The position numbers and the translations under genes were made by a program. Under the pieces are notes generated by a model, which was not told the DNA's origin, ran no database searches, and saw only the letters and a list, made by a program, of their open reading frames with translations. From the NCBI GenBank assembly GCA_910579865.1, contig CAJTXA010000017.1, forward strand, positions 1 to 63,820: DNA of 63,820 bases, given 5' to 3'. Below are positions 10,398 to 19,134 of the stretch, one piece after another. The first letter of the stretch is position 1; the number at the start of each line of letters is the position of its first letter. Source of the stretch: an uncultured Lachnospiraceae bacterium. GTDB lineage: Bacteria > Bacillota > Clostridia > Lachnospirales > Lachnospiraceae.

Positions 10398-11603
10398 ATG
10401 CCAGAACATCAGACAATAGAATGGAAAGAATCATAGCATGATGAGTTTTTAGAGTGGATTTGCGGATATGTAAATGCTTATGGTAGAGCTCTTTATATTG
10501 GTAAAAATGATAATGGAGACGTTGTTGGACTTAGGGATAAAGATAGGAAAAAACTATTGGAGTCTATTCCAAATAAAATTACAGATATGATGGGTATTGT
10601 AGCAGATGTCAATTTGCTATACGAAAATGACTTGCAATACATTGAGATTATTGTAGACAAGTACCCATCCCTCATTAGCTATCATGGTAAATACTTTTAT
10701 CGTTCTGGTAGCACAATGAGAACGATAACAGGAAAAGAACTGGACAAAGCGATTCTGAAGTCACAGGGAAGAACATGGGATGGTATGCCAATTCCGAAGC
10801 TGAAAGTGACAGATTTAAGAAGAGAAGCAATTGATTTACTGAAAGAAAAGGCGATAAGAAGAGGAAGGCTGACAGAGGAAGAAACAAAGGTTGATGATAC
10901 AATATTGATGGAAAATCTTCACCTAATTGATGAAGATGGTTATCTGATAAGAGCAGCAATGTTGGCATTCTATAAAGATCCAGAGAGATGGGTTACAGGT
11001 TCTTATATTAAGATTGGCTATTTTGGAAAATCAGATGCCGACTTGAAATATCAGGATGAGGTACATGGTTCTCTGATTGAACAGATTGATAAGACGATTG
11101 ATTTGGTTTATACGAAATATTTGAAAGCTTTAATTTATTATGATGGGATTCAGAGGATTGAGCAGTTTATGTTTCCGCAGGAAGCATTCCGTGAGATATT
11201 GCTGAATGCAGTGGTTCACAAGGATTATAGTGCCTGCAACCCTATCCAGATTAGCGTATATGAGGATAAAATATATATCTGGAATGATGGGGAGATGCCG
11301 TCTGGACTGGATTCAACAGAGAAACTGTTTGAGAAGCATTCCTCCAAGCCGTATAATCCGAAACTGGCAAATATTTTCTTTAAAAGTGGTATGATAGAGG
11401 CATGGGGTAGAGGATTTGACAAAATCAAAGAAGCTTGCACAAAGTACGATGGACGGCTACCACAATACAACATCAGTGCATCTGGAATTATGGTGCTGTG
11501 TAAGGCGTGTGATAAGTATTTGGAATTGCTGAATGCTGAGAACAATTTGCATCTTGGTCAAAGTGACCAAGATAATGACCAAGTTGTAATAATGAAAATT
11601 TAG
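10398..11603 (+). pseudogene. AlbA_2/Schlafen-type ATP-binding protein with early nonsense codon
   Basis: From the ATG at 10398 the frame reads MPEHQTIEWKES, stop, HDEFLEWICGYVNA. The TAG at 10434-10436 stands where this family has Trp (SWHDE), so a single TGG-to-TAG change explains it. Downstream the frame is open with a typical AlbA_2 domain (YIGKNDNGDVVGLRD) and a GHKL ATPase-like region (REILLNAVVHKDYSACNP, then GMIEAWGRGFDKI). The 3' end is also short: after GQSDQDNDQV the product stops, and the usual C-terminal winged helix is missing. A downstream TTG start could yield a truncated product, but I regard the gene as inactive. It is distinct from the AlbA_2 gene at the left edge. Confidence 0.75.
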
Positions 11604-11612
11604 AAAAACTGT

Positions 11613-11638
11613 AATTCGCTACACATGTGTAGCGAATT
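11613..11638. promoter_or_regulatory. 26-bp perfect palindrome
   Basis: The arm AATTCGCTACACA is followed directly by its exact reverse complement, with no spacer. It lies between the AlbA_2 pseudogene and a small gene. There is no T-run, so it looks more like a protein binding site for a dimeric regulator, or a recombination or IS footprint, than a terminator. Confidence 0.6.
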
Positions 11639-11660
11639 GGAAAGAATGGGGGAAATAAGT

Positions 11661-11831
11661 ATGACGGAACATCAGTGGAAAGAATTATCAAAATATTTTT
11701 TGGATAATGGCAATCGAAAGTTATCTACAGAAGAAAAGGAAAAAATAAAATTAGCAATAGATCAAGCAAATAGTTTAAATGAACTACTACAAGTGGCGTT
11801 TGCCAGTTTAACTATTGATGCACATAGGTGA
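11661..11831 (+). CDS. small hypothetical protein, 56 aa
   Basis: The ATG at 11661 follows a GGGGGAA motif at suitable spacing. The product starts TEHQWKELSKYFLDNGN, is charged and probably helical, and resembles no family I know. The same frame can be extended upstream to 11625, but that would run through the palindrome, so the later start is preferred. It lies 23 bp downstream of the 26-bp palindrome, which could act as its operator. It may be a small antitoxin-like or regulatory protein, but nothing in the sequence proves that. Confidence 0.45.
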   Translation: MTEHQWKELSKYFLDNGNRKLSTEEKEKIKLAIDQANSLNELLQVAFASLTIDAHR

Positions 11832-11952
11832 TTATTGAAAATTTGTAGTATGGGTACAATTTGGGTACACCAGCTTTGAAACCACATAAACGAGAGATAA
11901 AAACGCATCAAAATGATACGATTTTGTAAGAAAAAGTAATGTAAAACAGGAC

Positions 11953-12315
11953 TTGCAACGAATTGGAAAAGAGGAAGTATCGTTTGCGGGAACCGATTCG
12001 GTTGTGCTAAACACATTAGAAGGGAAATGTGTGCAGGATGCGGACAGACTGGATGCAATGGGAGCGATTGGAATCGCAAGGGCATTTGCATATGGAGGCA
12101 GTAAAGGAAGAAAAATATATGACCCGGACATAAAACCACTGCTTAATATGAACAAGACAGATTATCATCAGAACCATACTTCTACAAGTATTAATCATTT
12201 TTATGAAAAACTCTTGTTGCTTAAAGATATGATGAATACTGAGACTGCAAAGAAAATGGCTGGATATAGACAAGCTGTTATGGAGGAGTATCTTGAAGAA
12301 TTTATAACAGAATAG
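11953..12315 (+). pseudogene. HD-domain phosphohydrolase, N-terminally truncated
   Basis: The 120-residue frame matches the C-terminal half of bacterial HD hydrolases of the YedJ/YpgQ type, seen as VLNTLEGKCVQDADRLDAMG, then GIARAFAYGG and a helical end. In full-length relatives (about 210 residues) the metal-binding H...HD residues lie before this point. Here that portion is absent and only a TTG at 11953 could serve as start, without a ribosome binding site. The missing catalytic half makes activity unlikely. The intact NUDIX-M24 gene begins 17 bp later with its own strong ribosome binding site. Confidence 0.7.
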
Positions 12316-12331
12316 GAAGGAGAAAGGTGAT

Positions 12332-13450
12332 ATGTTGGAGGTAAAATTTTATGATACAGTTGATGACGATTTGTTGAAATTTGCAGTCATTATTTCACAG
12401 AACAATGGGAAATGGGTATTTTGCAAACATAAGGAACGAGATACCTATGAGGTTCCGGGAGGTCATCGTGAAGTTGGAGAAGATATTTTGGAAACTGCCA
12501 AGAGAGAACTTCGGAAAGAAACAGGTGCTATTCGGTTTAATATTAAGCCAATGTGCGTTTATTCTGTTACAGGTAAGAATAGTGTAAATGAGATCGGTGA
12601 GGAAACATTTGGATTATTATGCTTTGCAGAAATTACGGATTTTTCTGGTAAGCTGGAAAGTGAGATAGAGAAGGTTAAACTTATGGATGAGTTGCCTGAA
12701 AGCTGGACATATCCGTTGACTCAGCCTAAATTGATTGAAAAGTATCTGCAGATAGAAAGGCAATATTACAGTCAGATACAGCTGGCGGCAAAAGAGACTA
12801 TAGAATACATAAAGAATATTATCAAGCCAGGAATGAATTTACTCAAGATTCGAAAGTTATGCGAGGAAAAACTGTTAGAGTTGAGTGCAGATTCGTTCTG
12901 GTATTGGGATGTTGGTGCATTTGTATTTGCAGGAGATGAAACAACCGTTTCTGTATTTGGTAAGCAGTATGTGGCTTCAGATAGAGTTATAGGGAACAAC
13001 GATATAATAACCATTGATTTAAGCCCACAGGCAGGTAATATTTGGGGAGATTATGCGAGAACTATTATTGTGGAGAATGGTAAGGTTGTAGAGGATATAG
13101 GGCTGATTGAAAATCCGGAATGGAAACGTGGTCTACAGATGGAAGAGAAATTACATATAGAATTGTTACGTTTTACTTCGAAGGAAACAACCTTTGAGGA
13201 ATTGTACTATCATATGAATGAGTTCATAGTGGAAAATGGATTTGTTAATCTTGATTTTATGGGCAACTTGGGACATTCCATTGTGAAAACTAAAGGGGAC
13301 AGAATTTATATTGAAAAAGGGAATAAGACGAAGCTTGGGGATGTGAAGTATTTTACATTTGAACCGCATATAGCATTTCCAGATTCAAAGTATGGTTATA
13401 AGAAAGAGAATATTTATTATTTTGACGAAAACGGGCTGATGGAACTTTAA
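12332..13450 (+). CDS. NUDIX hydrolase fused to M24 metallopeptidase domain
   Basis: Two enzymes are joined in one 372-residue chain. Residues 1-135 form a NUDIX domain with box GGHREVGEDILETAKRELRK (from residue 43), which usually hydrolyses nucleoside diphosphate derivatives. Residues about 140-372 form a pita-bread M24 fold (methionine aminopeptidase/Xaa-Pro peptidase family) with all five expected metal ligands: Asp229 (TIDLSP), Asp240 (WGDYART), His315 (GHSI), Glu344 (FEPH) and Glu359 (KKENIYY). The ATG follows GGAAGGAGAAAGG. The joining of these two domains is unusual; the substrate is unknown. A genome-maintenance or metabolite repair role is only a guess. Confidence 0.82.
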   Translation: MLEVKFYDTVDDDLLKFAVIISQNNGKWVFCKHKERDTYEVPGGHREVGEDILETAKRELRKETGAIRFNIKPMCVYSVTGKNSVNEIGEETFGLLCFAEITDFSGKLESEIEKVKLMDELPESWTYPLTQPKLIEKYLQIERQYYSQIQLAAKETIEYIKNIIKPGMNLLKIRKLCEEKLLELSADSFWYWDVGAFVFAGDETTVSVFGKQYVASDRVIGNNDIITIDLSPQAGNIWGDYARTIIVENGKVVEDIGLIENPEWKRGLQMEEKLHIELLRFTSKETTFEELYYHMNEFIVENGFVNLDFMGNLGHSIVKTKGDRIYIEKGNKTKLGDVKYFTFEPHIAFPDSKYGYKKENIYYFDENGLMEL

Positions 13451-13458
13451 GATATAGA

Positions 13459-13881
13459 TTGGATGGAAACCAAAATGATTTAGATGAAATATTACAGCTT
13501 TACCTGTATCTTCATGAAAAAAGTATACTGAAAGATTCACAGAAGTCAAAAAACACATGGAACAATATTATGAATGATACAAATCATCATCTGATTGTCT
13601 GTGAAGTTGATGGAAAGATCGTGGCATCCTGTGTATGTGTGATTATTCCAAACCTAACAAGAAATGTTCGCCCATATGCATTTGTTGAAAACGTGGTAGC
13701 ACATGGAGAATATCGAAAGAAAGGATATGCTACGGTTTGCCTAAATTTTGCTAAGAAAATTGCAGAAGAGAATTATTGCTACAAGATAATGTTACTTACA
13801 GGCTCAAAGGAAGAAAGTACATTGAATTTTTATCGAAATGCCGGATATAACAGCTCGGATAAGACGGCGTTTATTCAGTAG
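13459..13881 (+). CDS. GNAT-family N-acetyltransferase (short N terminus)
   Basis: The acetyl-CoA binding core is visible as VENVVAHGEYRKKGYATVCL, followed by MLLTGSKEESTLNFYRNAGY, a standard GNAT motif A/B arrangement. Only a TTG codon at 13459 is available as start, nine bases after the NUDIX-M24 stop, with no Shine-Dalgarno sequence. The first beta strand of the fold looks shortened. It could be translated by coupling to the upstream gene, or have lost its true start when the two genes were joined. The acyl acceptor cannot be predicted. Confidence 0.65.
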   Translation: MDGNQNDLDEILQLYLYLHEKSILKDSQKSKNTWNNIMNDTNHHLIVCEVDGKIVASCVCVIIPNLTRNVRPYAFVENVVAHGEYRKKGYATVCLNFAKKIAEENYCYKIMLLTGSKEESTLNFYRNAGYNSSDKTAFIQ

Positions 13882-13942
13882 ATAGATATGTAATAATACA
13901 CATATTTTGATTTTGTTATGATAGAAAGTGAGGGCTTTGGTT

Positions 13943-14434
13943 ATGACATGCAAGTTGAGAAATATGACGACAATTTATTTATTAAAGAAAGATAGAATAT
14001 TGCTCTTATACAGACAGGGCGGAAAAGTTGTAAGTGATGTATGGACAGGTTCTGCCAGAGGTCATTTTGAAGAATTTGAACTAAATGATGCAAAGGCTTG
14101 TGTATTAAGAGAGATGAATGAGGAACTGGGACTTCGTGAAGATGATATCCGAAATCTTTCTCTTAGATATGTTACCTTACGAAGAACAAAAGGGGAGATA
14201 AGGCAGAATTACTATTTTTTCGCAATACTTAAAGATGGAGTTAGTGATGATTTGGTCTCAAACGAAGGGGAATTGAAATGGTTTCCGCTAAATAAATTGA
14301 ATGAACTGGAAATGCCATATACAGCAAGGTATGTTATGGATCATTATTGTTCAATCGGACAATATTCAGACAAAATATATACAGGTGTAGCAAATGAGAA
14401 TGAGGTGATTTTTTTGGAATTGCCAGAATTTTGA
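13943..14434 (+). CDS. NUDIX hydrolase
   Basis: The roughly 163-residue protein has a NUDIX core with box GHFEEF...LREMNEELGL. The spacing between the first Glu and the REMNEE block is two residues longer than the canonical pattern, as in some 8-oxo-dGTP diphosphatase-like relatives. The ATG at 13943 follows AGTGAGGG; a GTG at 13928 is possible but has no good site. It belongs to a cluster of same-strand small enzyme genes (NUDIX-M24, GNAT, NUDIX, GNAT, SWIM). The substrate is unknown, likely a nucleotide derivative. Confidence 0.8.
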   Translation: MTCKLRNMTTIYLLKKDRILLLYRQGGKVVSDVWTGSARGHFEEFELNDAKACVLREMNEELGLREDDIRNLSLRYVTLRRTKGEIRQNYYFFAILKDGVSDDLVSNEGELKWFPLNKLNELEMPYTARYVMDHYCSIGQYSDKIYTGVANENEVIFLELPEF

Positions 14435-14454
14435 TGTAGTGACAGAGGTGTAGA

Positions 14455-14925
14455 ATGGTACAAAAATTTGAATATAAAAAAGCCACATTGGAAGACATCG
14501 ATGAACTGGTAAGAACAAGGATTATAGTTCTTCGTGCAGCAAATAGGCTGTCAGAGGATGTGGATATGTCTCTGGTGGAGAAGGAGTCTTTTGCATATTA
14601 TAAGCATGCATTGGAGAGTGGAGAGCATATCGCATATTTGGTGTATGATAACGGAACCTTTGTCGGTGCAGGTGGTGTCAGTTTTTATCAAGTAATGCCT
14701 ATCTATCATAATACAACAGGTAAAAAAGCGTATATTATGAATATGTATACTGCGCCAGAATATCGAAGACAAGGAATTGCATTTCATACGTTGGATTTAC
14801 TGGTGAAGGATGCGAAAGAACAGGGTGTAACACAGATTGTGTTGGAAGCCACGGATATGGGGCGACCTTTGTATGAGAGATACGGATTTGTAAAAATGGA
14901 AGATGAAATGGAGCTAAAGGGATGA
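14455..14925 (+). CDS. GNAT-family N-acetyltransferase
   Basis: The 156-residue protein has a complete GNAT fold: N-terminal YKKATLEDIDELVRTR, central YIMNMYTAPEYRRQGIAFH with the acetyl-CoA pyrophosphate loop, and C-terminal LEATDMGRPLYERYGFVKM. The ATG has a GACAGAGGTG element upstream. Its stop overlaps the start of the SWIM-domain gene (ATGA), so the two are translationally coupled. The family includes antibiotic and protein acetyltransferases; the acceptor here is not predictable. Confidence 0.85.
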   Translation: MVQKFEYKKATLEDIDELVRTRIIVLRAANRLSEDVDMSLVEKESFAYYKHALESGEHIAYLVYDNGTFVGAGGVSFYQVMPIYHNTTGKKAYIMNMYTAPEYRRQGIAFHTLDLLVKDAKEQGVTQIVLEATDMGRPLYERYGFVKMEDEMELKG

Positions 14926-16622
14926 ACTGGAAAAAACTATTTGCAGTACATATTCTTGAAAGAGGATATGATTATTACCTCGAAAATGCTGTTGAAAATT
15001 TAGATGTTTCAGATGATATTATCAGAGCCGATGTAATAGGTTCAGAGGATTATGAAGTAGAGATATTTTTAAGTAGCGGAGAAGTTACAGATATGTATTG
15101 TTCTTGTCCTTATGCGTTGGATGGTAGAAACTGCAAGCATATGGCAGCAGTACTGTATGAATGGTCGGAAAATGAAAGGGAAGAGAAAAAAGAAGAGAAA
15201 AATGCAATAAATACAGACTTGTTTCAACCAGCATATACTATAAATGCCTACAAGAAAAAACTGACTGCAGTTGAGGATATTGTTAGTGGTGCTAATGAAG
15301 AGGATGTACGTTCGTTTCTGACAGCTGTTTTGGCTAAGGATGAAAAGCTACTATTACATTTTCATAATACAATTAATAAGCAGGTGACAAGGGAGGATAT
15401 TAATAACTACATCAGACAAGTGGATATCATAGCTGACAGGTATCTGGGGAGAAATCATTTTATCAGCTATTATGAGGCGGATGGTTTTATATCAGAATTG
15501 GAAGAAATTATTGATGAAGATGTACGCCGAATGATAGATAATGGCAACTATTTAAGTGCCTTTGAGGTGATGAATTACATTTTTGTATTAATTGGGGATG
15601 TTGATATGGATGATTCTGACGGAGGCACTGGTATGTTAGCTGATAGGATTTATCAGCTATGGTTGGAGTTGTTTGTAAAAGTAAGTTCGGAAGAAAAAAG
15701 AAAAATGTTTGACTGGTTTACCTCTCATTTGGATGGATCTGTTATAGATTATTTAGAAGAGTATATAGAACAGATTATCATGGGAGAATTTGAAGAAAAA
15801 GAGTATGAGCAGGCAAAGATTGATTTTATAGAGGATATGATTGCAAGGTCGAAGCGTAAGGATTCCGATTGGAGCAGAGATTATGGAGTAGGAAAATGGG
15901 TGGTCAGATATTTGGAATTGTTGAAGGAGAAAAATGCATCGGATGAGAAAATAAAGGAAGTGTGTAATAGATATTGGAAGAATTCATCAGTAAGAAGGTA
16001 CTATGTTGATATTTGCATGAAGAAAAAGGAATATGACCATGCTCTTCAAACTTTGGATGAATGTATATTACTAGATAAGCAATATAGAGGTTTAATTTCT
16101 GAATACAGCGAGAAGAAAAAAGAGATTTATCTTTTGCAGGGAAATAGAAGCGCCTACATAGAACAGCTTTGGAAATTAGTGCTTGAACATGAAGCTGGAA
16201 ATTTGGAACTGTATAGAGAATTAAAGAAACAATATACTGCAGATGAGTGGCTTGTAAAAAGAGAAGAAATATTCAAGAAGCTTCCAGTGTATGCACATGT
16301 GGAAAGACTGTATAAGGAAGAAAAGCTATATGAAAGATTGCTGGTGTATGTATTAAATTCTCCGGGATTGTATGCATTACAGGAATATGAAAAAGTTTTG
16401 AAAAAGGAGTACCCAGAGCAGATATTGAATAAGTATAAGGATGAAGTAAGTAAGATGGCAGTTCACACAAGTGACCGAAAGAATTATGCTCATATGGTAT
16501 CCTTGCTGCGAAATATGCAACAGATGAAGGGTGGTTCAAAGCTTGTGGAACAGATAGTTGCTGAGTGGAAGATCAAATATAAAAATCGTCCAGCTATGAT
16601 GGACGAATTAAGGAAATTGTGA
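14922..16622 (+). CDS. SWIM zinc-finger domain protein
   Basis: Residues 50-80 carry a SWIM zinc finger, CxCxnCxH, with ligands Cys60, Cys62, Cys71 and His73 (MYCSCPYALDGRNCKHMAA). The remaining roughly 480 residues are mostly helical and TPR-like, with repeated pairs of charged helices such as EYDHALQTLDECILLDKQY. SWIM proteins are thought to bind DNA or protein partners; in bacteria they often occur next to SNF2 helicases, but none is seen here. The ATG overlaps the preceding GNAT stop. The 3' end of this gene has a degenerate second copy at 19360-19454, evidence of a local duplication or insertion. Confidence 0.8.
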   Translation: MNWKKLFAVHILERGYDYYLENAVENLDVSDDIIRADVIGSEDYEVEIFLSSGEVTDMYCSCPYALDGRNCKHMAAVLYEWSENEREEKKEEKNAINTDLFQPAYTINAYKKKLTAVEDIVSGANEEDVRSFLTAVLAKDEKLLLHFHNTINKQVTREDINNYIRQVDIIADRYLGRNHFISYYEADGFISELEEIIDEDVRRMIDNGNYLSAFEVMNYIFVLIGDVDMDDSDGGTGMLADRIYQLWLELFVKVSSEEKRKMFDWFTSHLDGSVIDYLEEYIEQIIMGEFEEKEYEQAKIDFIEDMIARSKRKDSDWSRDYGVGKWVVRYLELLKEKNASDEKIKEVCNRYWKNSSVRRYYVDICMKKKEYDHALQTLDECILLDKQYRGLISEYSEKKKEIYLLQGNRSAYIEQLWKLVLEHEAGNLELYRELKKQYTADEWLVKREEIFKKLPVYAHVERLYKEEKLYERLLVYVLNSPGLYALQEYEKVLKKEYPEQILNKYKDEVSKMAVHTSDRKNYAHMVSLLRNMQQMKGGSKLVEQIVAEWKIKYKNRPAMMDELRKL

Positions 16623-16657
16623 TGTTTGAGGTTCTTATGGATAGAAAAACAAATAAA
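16563..16657 (+). repeat. imperfect direct repeat, copy 1 (SWIM gene 3' end)
   Basis: This stretch covers the last about 20 codons of the SWIM gene plus about 35 bp after it. It matches 19360-19454 with only scattered substitutions (shared core AAATCGTCCAGCTATGATGG). The start of a coupled gene, MFEVLMDRKTNK, is visible but is cut off by a stop. Confidence 0.8.
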
Positions 16658-16961
16658 GGTTAGTATATCAGAATATGAACATTTGCTTCGTAGTCATACT
16701 GCTGATGGTTTAACAGTTAATTGTATGTCAATAGATGACTCTTGGTTTATGTGCCAAAAATTAGTGTCTCCGATCGAAATAATAGAATATGTAAAATGGA
16801 GAAAAATGTTTTACGAAAAAAACGGTGCAATTAATTTATTGATTACAGGAACGAAGAAAGGGTTCTTTCTAAGCAAACCTCAGAAGAAAGAAACTTTGGT
16901 ACATCAATATTTATATGAGCATATAGAAGTGGTATTAGTGATGGATGTTATGAGGTTGTAA
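16626..16961 (+). CDS. hypothetical protein, about 111 aa (start uncertain)
   Basis: I do not recognise a family. The frame encodes KVSISEYEHLLRSHTADG and TGTKKGFFLSKP and ends MDVMRL. Only a TTG start lacking a ribosome binding site is available, overlapping the SWIM gene's downstream repeat. The next frame (16967-17260) is open without a stop from about 16913 and reads SGISDGCYEVVKFLAHLF across the junction. The two frames may therefore be halves of one gene of about 210 residues broken by a frameshift near 16920. If so, this is a pseudogene. Confidence 0.35.
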   Translation: MRFLWIEKQIKVSISEYEHLLRSHTADGLTVNCMSIDDSWFMCQKLVSPIEIIEYVKWRKMFYEKNGAINLLITGTKKGFFLSKPQKKETLVHQYLYEHIEVVLVMDVMRL

Positions 16962-16966
16962 AATTT

Positions 16967-17260
16967 TTGGCACATTTGTTTCGTGATGAAATAAGGTATT
17001 TTGTTGAAAAATTTGAGAAAGCTCTTGTAATAGCGAAAAGAAAAAGATTTGAATTAGTAGGTACATTGCGTAACTCACAAAAGGAATATGCTATGGTCTT
17101 TACTGCTACAGAGCAAGGAGAACAGATACCATCGGAGAAATTATTGTCTGTAGTTTTTGAAAAACAAAAAGTTCACACTTTATTACAGATAATAACATAT
17201 TGGATTGATGATGAATACAGAATAGATTTTGTTTTGTGGCAAGATAATAGAAGAATATAG
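16967..17260 (+). CDS. hypothetical protein, about 97 aa, possibly 3' half of a frameshifted gene
   Basis: This frame encodes an unrecognised protein (EIRYFVEKFEKALVIAKRKR, then TLLQIITYWIDDEYRIDF). The TTG used as start has no ribosome binding site, and the frame is open further upstream to about 16913, overlapping the previous frame. A single frameshift joining it to 16626-16961 would produce one continuous product. The function is unknown. Confidence 0.35.
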   Translation: MAHLFRDEIRYFVEKFEKALVIAKRKRFELVGTLRNSQKEYAMVFTATEQGEQIPSEKLLSVVFEKQKVHTLLQIITYWIDDEYRIDFVLWQDNRRI

Positions 17261-17295
17261 GACTGGTTGTAAATGAGAAAGGAGCATTTTTTGAC

Positions 17296-17624
17296 ATGAG
17301 CGATAATTTTAATTTGGATATTATGCAAAATGATGAGGAACTTGAAAAATTGTGTACTAATTCAGTAGAATTAATAAATTATGCAAGAAATATTGTATTG
17401 TGGAAACGCAACAAATGGAAGAAAAGCGAGCAAAATATGGAAGCAAAGTTATTAAAACATTAACATTATCAGAAAAGCTTCAGAAAGAGTTTGGTAAAGG
17501 ATTTTCAGAAGATACTTTAAAGAATGCCAGAAAATTTTATTTGACTTATAAAGAGCGAATAAACGAAACAGTGTTTAGCCTTTTTGAAAAAGAGCCACCT
17601 TTTATAGTTTCGTGGTCACACTGA
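17296..17624 (+). pseudogene. DUF1016/YhcG-type nuclease N-terminal fragment, frameshifted
   Basis: The ATG at 17296, preceded by AAAGGAG, begins NFNLDIMQNDEELEKLCTNS, matching the helical N terminus of DUF1016 (YhcG) proteins. After INYARNIV the reading must shift one frame at about 17400 to continue as ...KRAKYGSKVIKTLTLSEKLQ, then EFGKGFSEDTLKNARKFYLT and FIVSWSH. There it meets a stop exactly where the family's SWSHY motif should continue. The whole C-terminal PD-(D/E)XK nuclease domain is missing. This is a remnant of a defence- or restriction-associated gene. Confidence 0.7.
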
Positions 17625-17721
17625 AGGTGGTATAATCGAATGAACAAATTTTTAAGTTACTGAAACTGCTGGTATCAGATTCTAAAATAGTATAATTAGA
17701 AACTGAAAGGAATAGAAGAAA

Positions 17722-19134
17722 ATGTCAATAATGTCATATAGCCAACACTATTATAATTGTCAAGCAAATAACATTGAAGTTTATTTTGAGTACAATAATT
17801 CTGTGGTTTTTGACACAGGAAAAGAAACGATAGCTAGTGATGGGCGGGATACCTACAAGTGTAAGGAATTATCGGTGATTACTAAGTGTGAAGTGGAGCA
17901 ATATGGTAGTCTGTCAGAAACACATAGATATAGCAGAGGGGATAATTTAGTTATACAAGGAATAATTACTTTTTTTACAGGAATTCCGCTTACAGTTTAC
18001 CATAGTAATAAGAGTTCTGGTAGTATTATACCAATAGAATATGAGAAACAAGAGATTCATATAAAAATTGATGATGTGGATTATTCAAGTGATTTAATAA
18101 TTATGTTAGATAGGTTGAATAAGGAACCAGAATTGATTATTACCTTGCTTGACAGATGGAGAAAAGCCATTTATTTGAAAGAAGAAAGCTGCGATGCTGA
18201 TTTGTATTATGATGAAGCAACATTGAGTTTTTTTCATATATTTGAGTTGTTTGGAGAGAGTATTGCTGATGAATTAAAAAGTAAACTCGAAAATAATATT
18301 GAAAGTATGTTGTATCAACATTTTAGATCTTATTATTTTACTGAGGCACAGACTAAACAGATGGTGGAACAGAATAAGAAGTCAGTTAATAGCCTTTTGA
18401 TAGGGAATTTTCTTAATTTGGCTATCAAGGTTAAATATTTTCTGGAGAAATATGAGTTGTTGGATGATAATGTATCCTTTTTTATAGACAATATGATTAA
18501 AGTTAGGAATGCAATAGCACATGGAAGGATTACATATCAAAAGCTATTTATGTGGCCATTACCTCCGTTTTTTAATTTGTCGAAAGATTCTTATGAAAAT
18601 ATAGAATTTCTTTTCTTTTTATCAGCAGAAATGATTTCTAAATATATCGGCATAGGCTGTTGGGAAAAAGAATGGAATGAAACAAAAGAATTTTTAATGC
18701 CACCAAACCACATTATGTCAGCTTTTCTAGAAAATAGTCTTGTAATAGACAATTTTAACTATGGTATGCTGGTTCAGGGCAATAAATATAATATTACTTG
18801 GAGAACATTATTCAATTATTATGTAAAGAAGCCTAAGAAAACGATAAGAGAACGTATGGAAGTGACAATGAAAGCTTCATTTATGAATACGCCAACTGAT
18901 GAGGGCAATGCACCAGATATTTTTAATATATCAATTATTTTTGCTGATTCAGAAGATTCCGATATTAAGCAAAAAGCTATTGAGAATGTTAAATCTATAA
19001 TATCAAATAATTGGTATGGATGGTTAAATTTTAAAGATGCATATACATATTTGGATTTTTATTCTGTGACAGTTGTTTGGTACAAAGAGTTCTTGCTCAA
19101 TGAAGAATATATTGAATGTAGAAATAATAATTAA
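17722..19134 (+). CDS. HEPN-domain protein, candidate abortive-infection RNase
   Basis: The 470-residue protein has a C-terminal helical region with the HEPN signature Rx4H, Arg262-Asn-Ala-Ile-Ala-His267, within MIKVRNAIAHGRITYQKL. HEPN domains of this form are usually metal-independent RNases that act in toxin-antitoxin and abortive-infection systems. The N-terminal roughly 150 residues are rich in beta strands, as in ApeA-like proteins; this resemblance is tentative. The ATG at 17722 follows AAGGAATAG; an ATG at 17731 is also possible. The gene stands alone among decayed defence genes inside a segment bracketed by duplicated SWIM-gene ends, and looks intact. A non-defence role cannot be excluded. 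Confidence 0.6.
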   Translation: MSIMSYSQHYYNCQANNIEVYFEYNNSVVFDTGKETIASDGRDTYKCKELSVITKCEVEQYGSLSETHRYSRGDNLVIQGIITFFTGIPLTVYHSNKSSGSIIPIEYEKQEIHIKIDDVDYSSDLIIMLDRLNKEPELIITLLDRWRKAIYLKEESCDADLYYDEATLSFFHIFELFGESIADELKSKLENNIESMLYQHFRSYYFTEAQTKQMVEQNKKSVNSLLIGNFLNLAIKVKYFLEKYELLDDNVSFFIDNMIKVRNAIAHGRITYQKLFMWPLPPFFNLSKDSYENIEFLFFLSAEMISKYIGIGCWEKEWNETKEFLMPPNHIMSAFLENSLVIDNFNYGMLVQGNKYNITWRTLFNYYVKKPKKTIRERMEVTMKASFMNTPTDEGNAPDIFNISIIFADSEDSDIKQKAIENVKSIISNNWYGWLNFKDAYTYLDFYSVTVVWYKEFLLNEEYIECRNNN

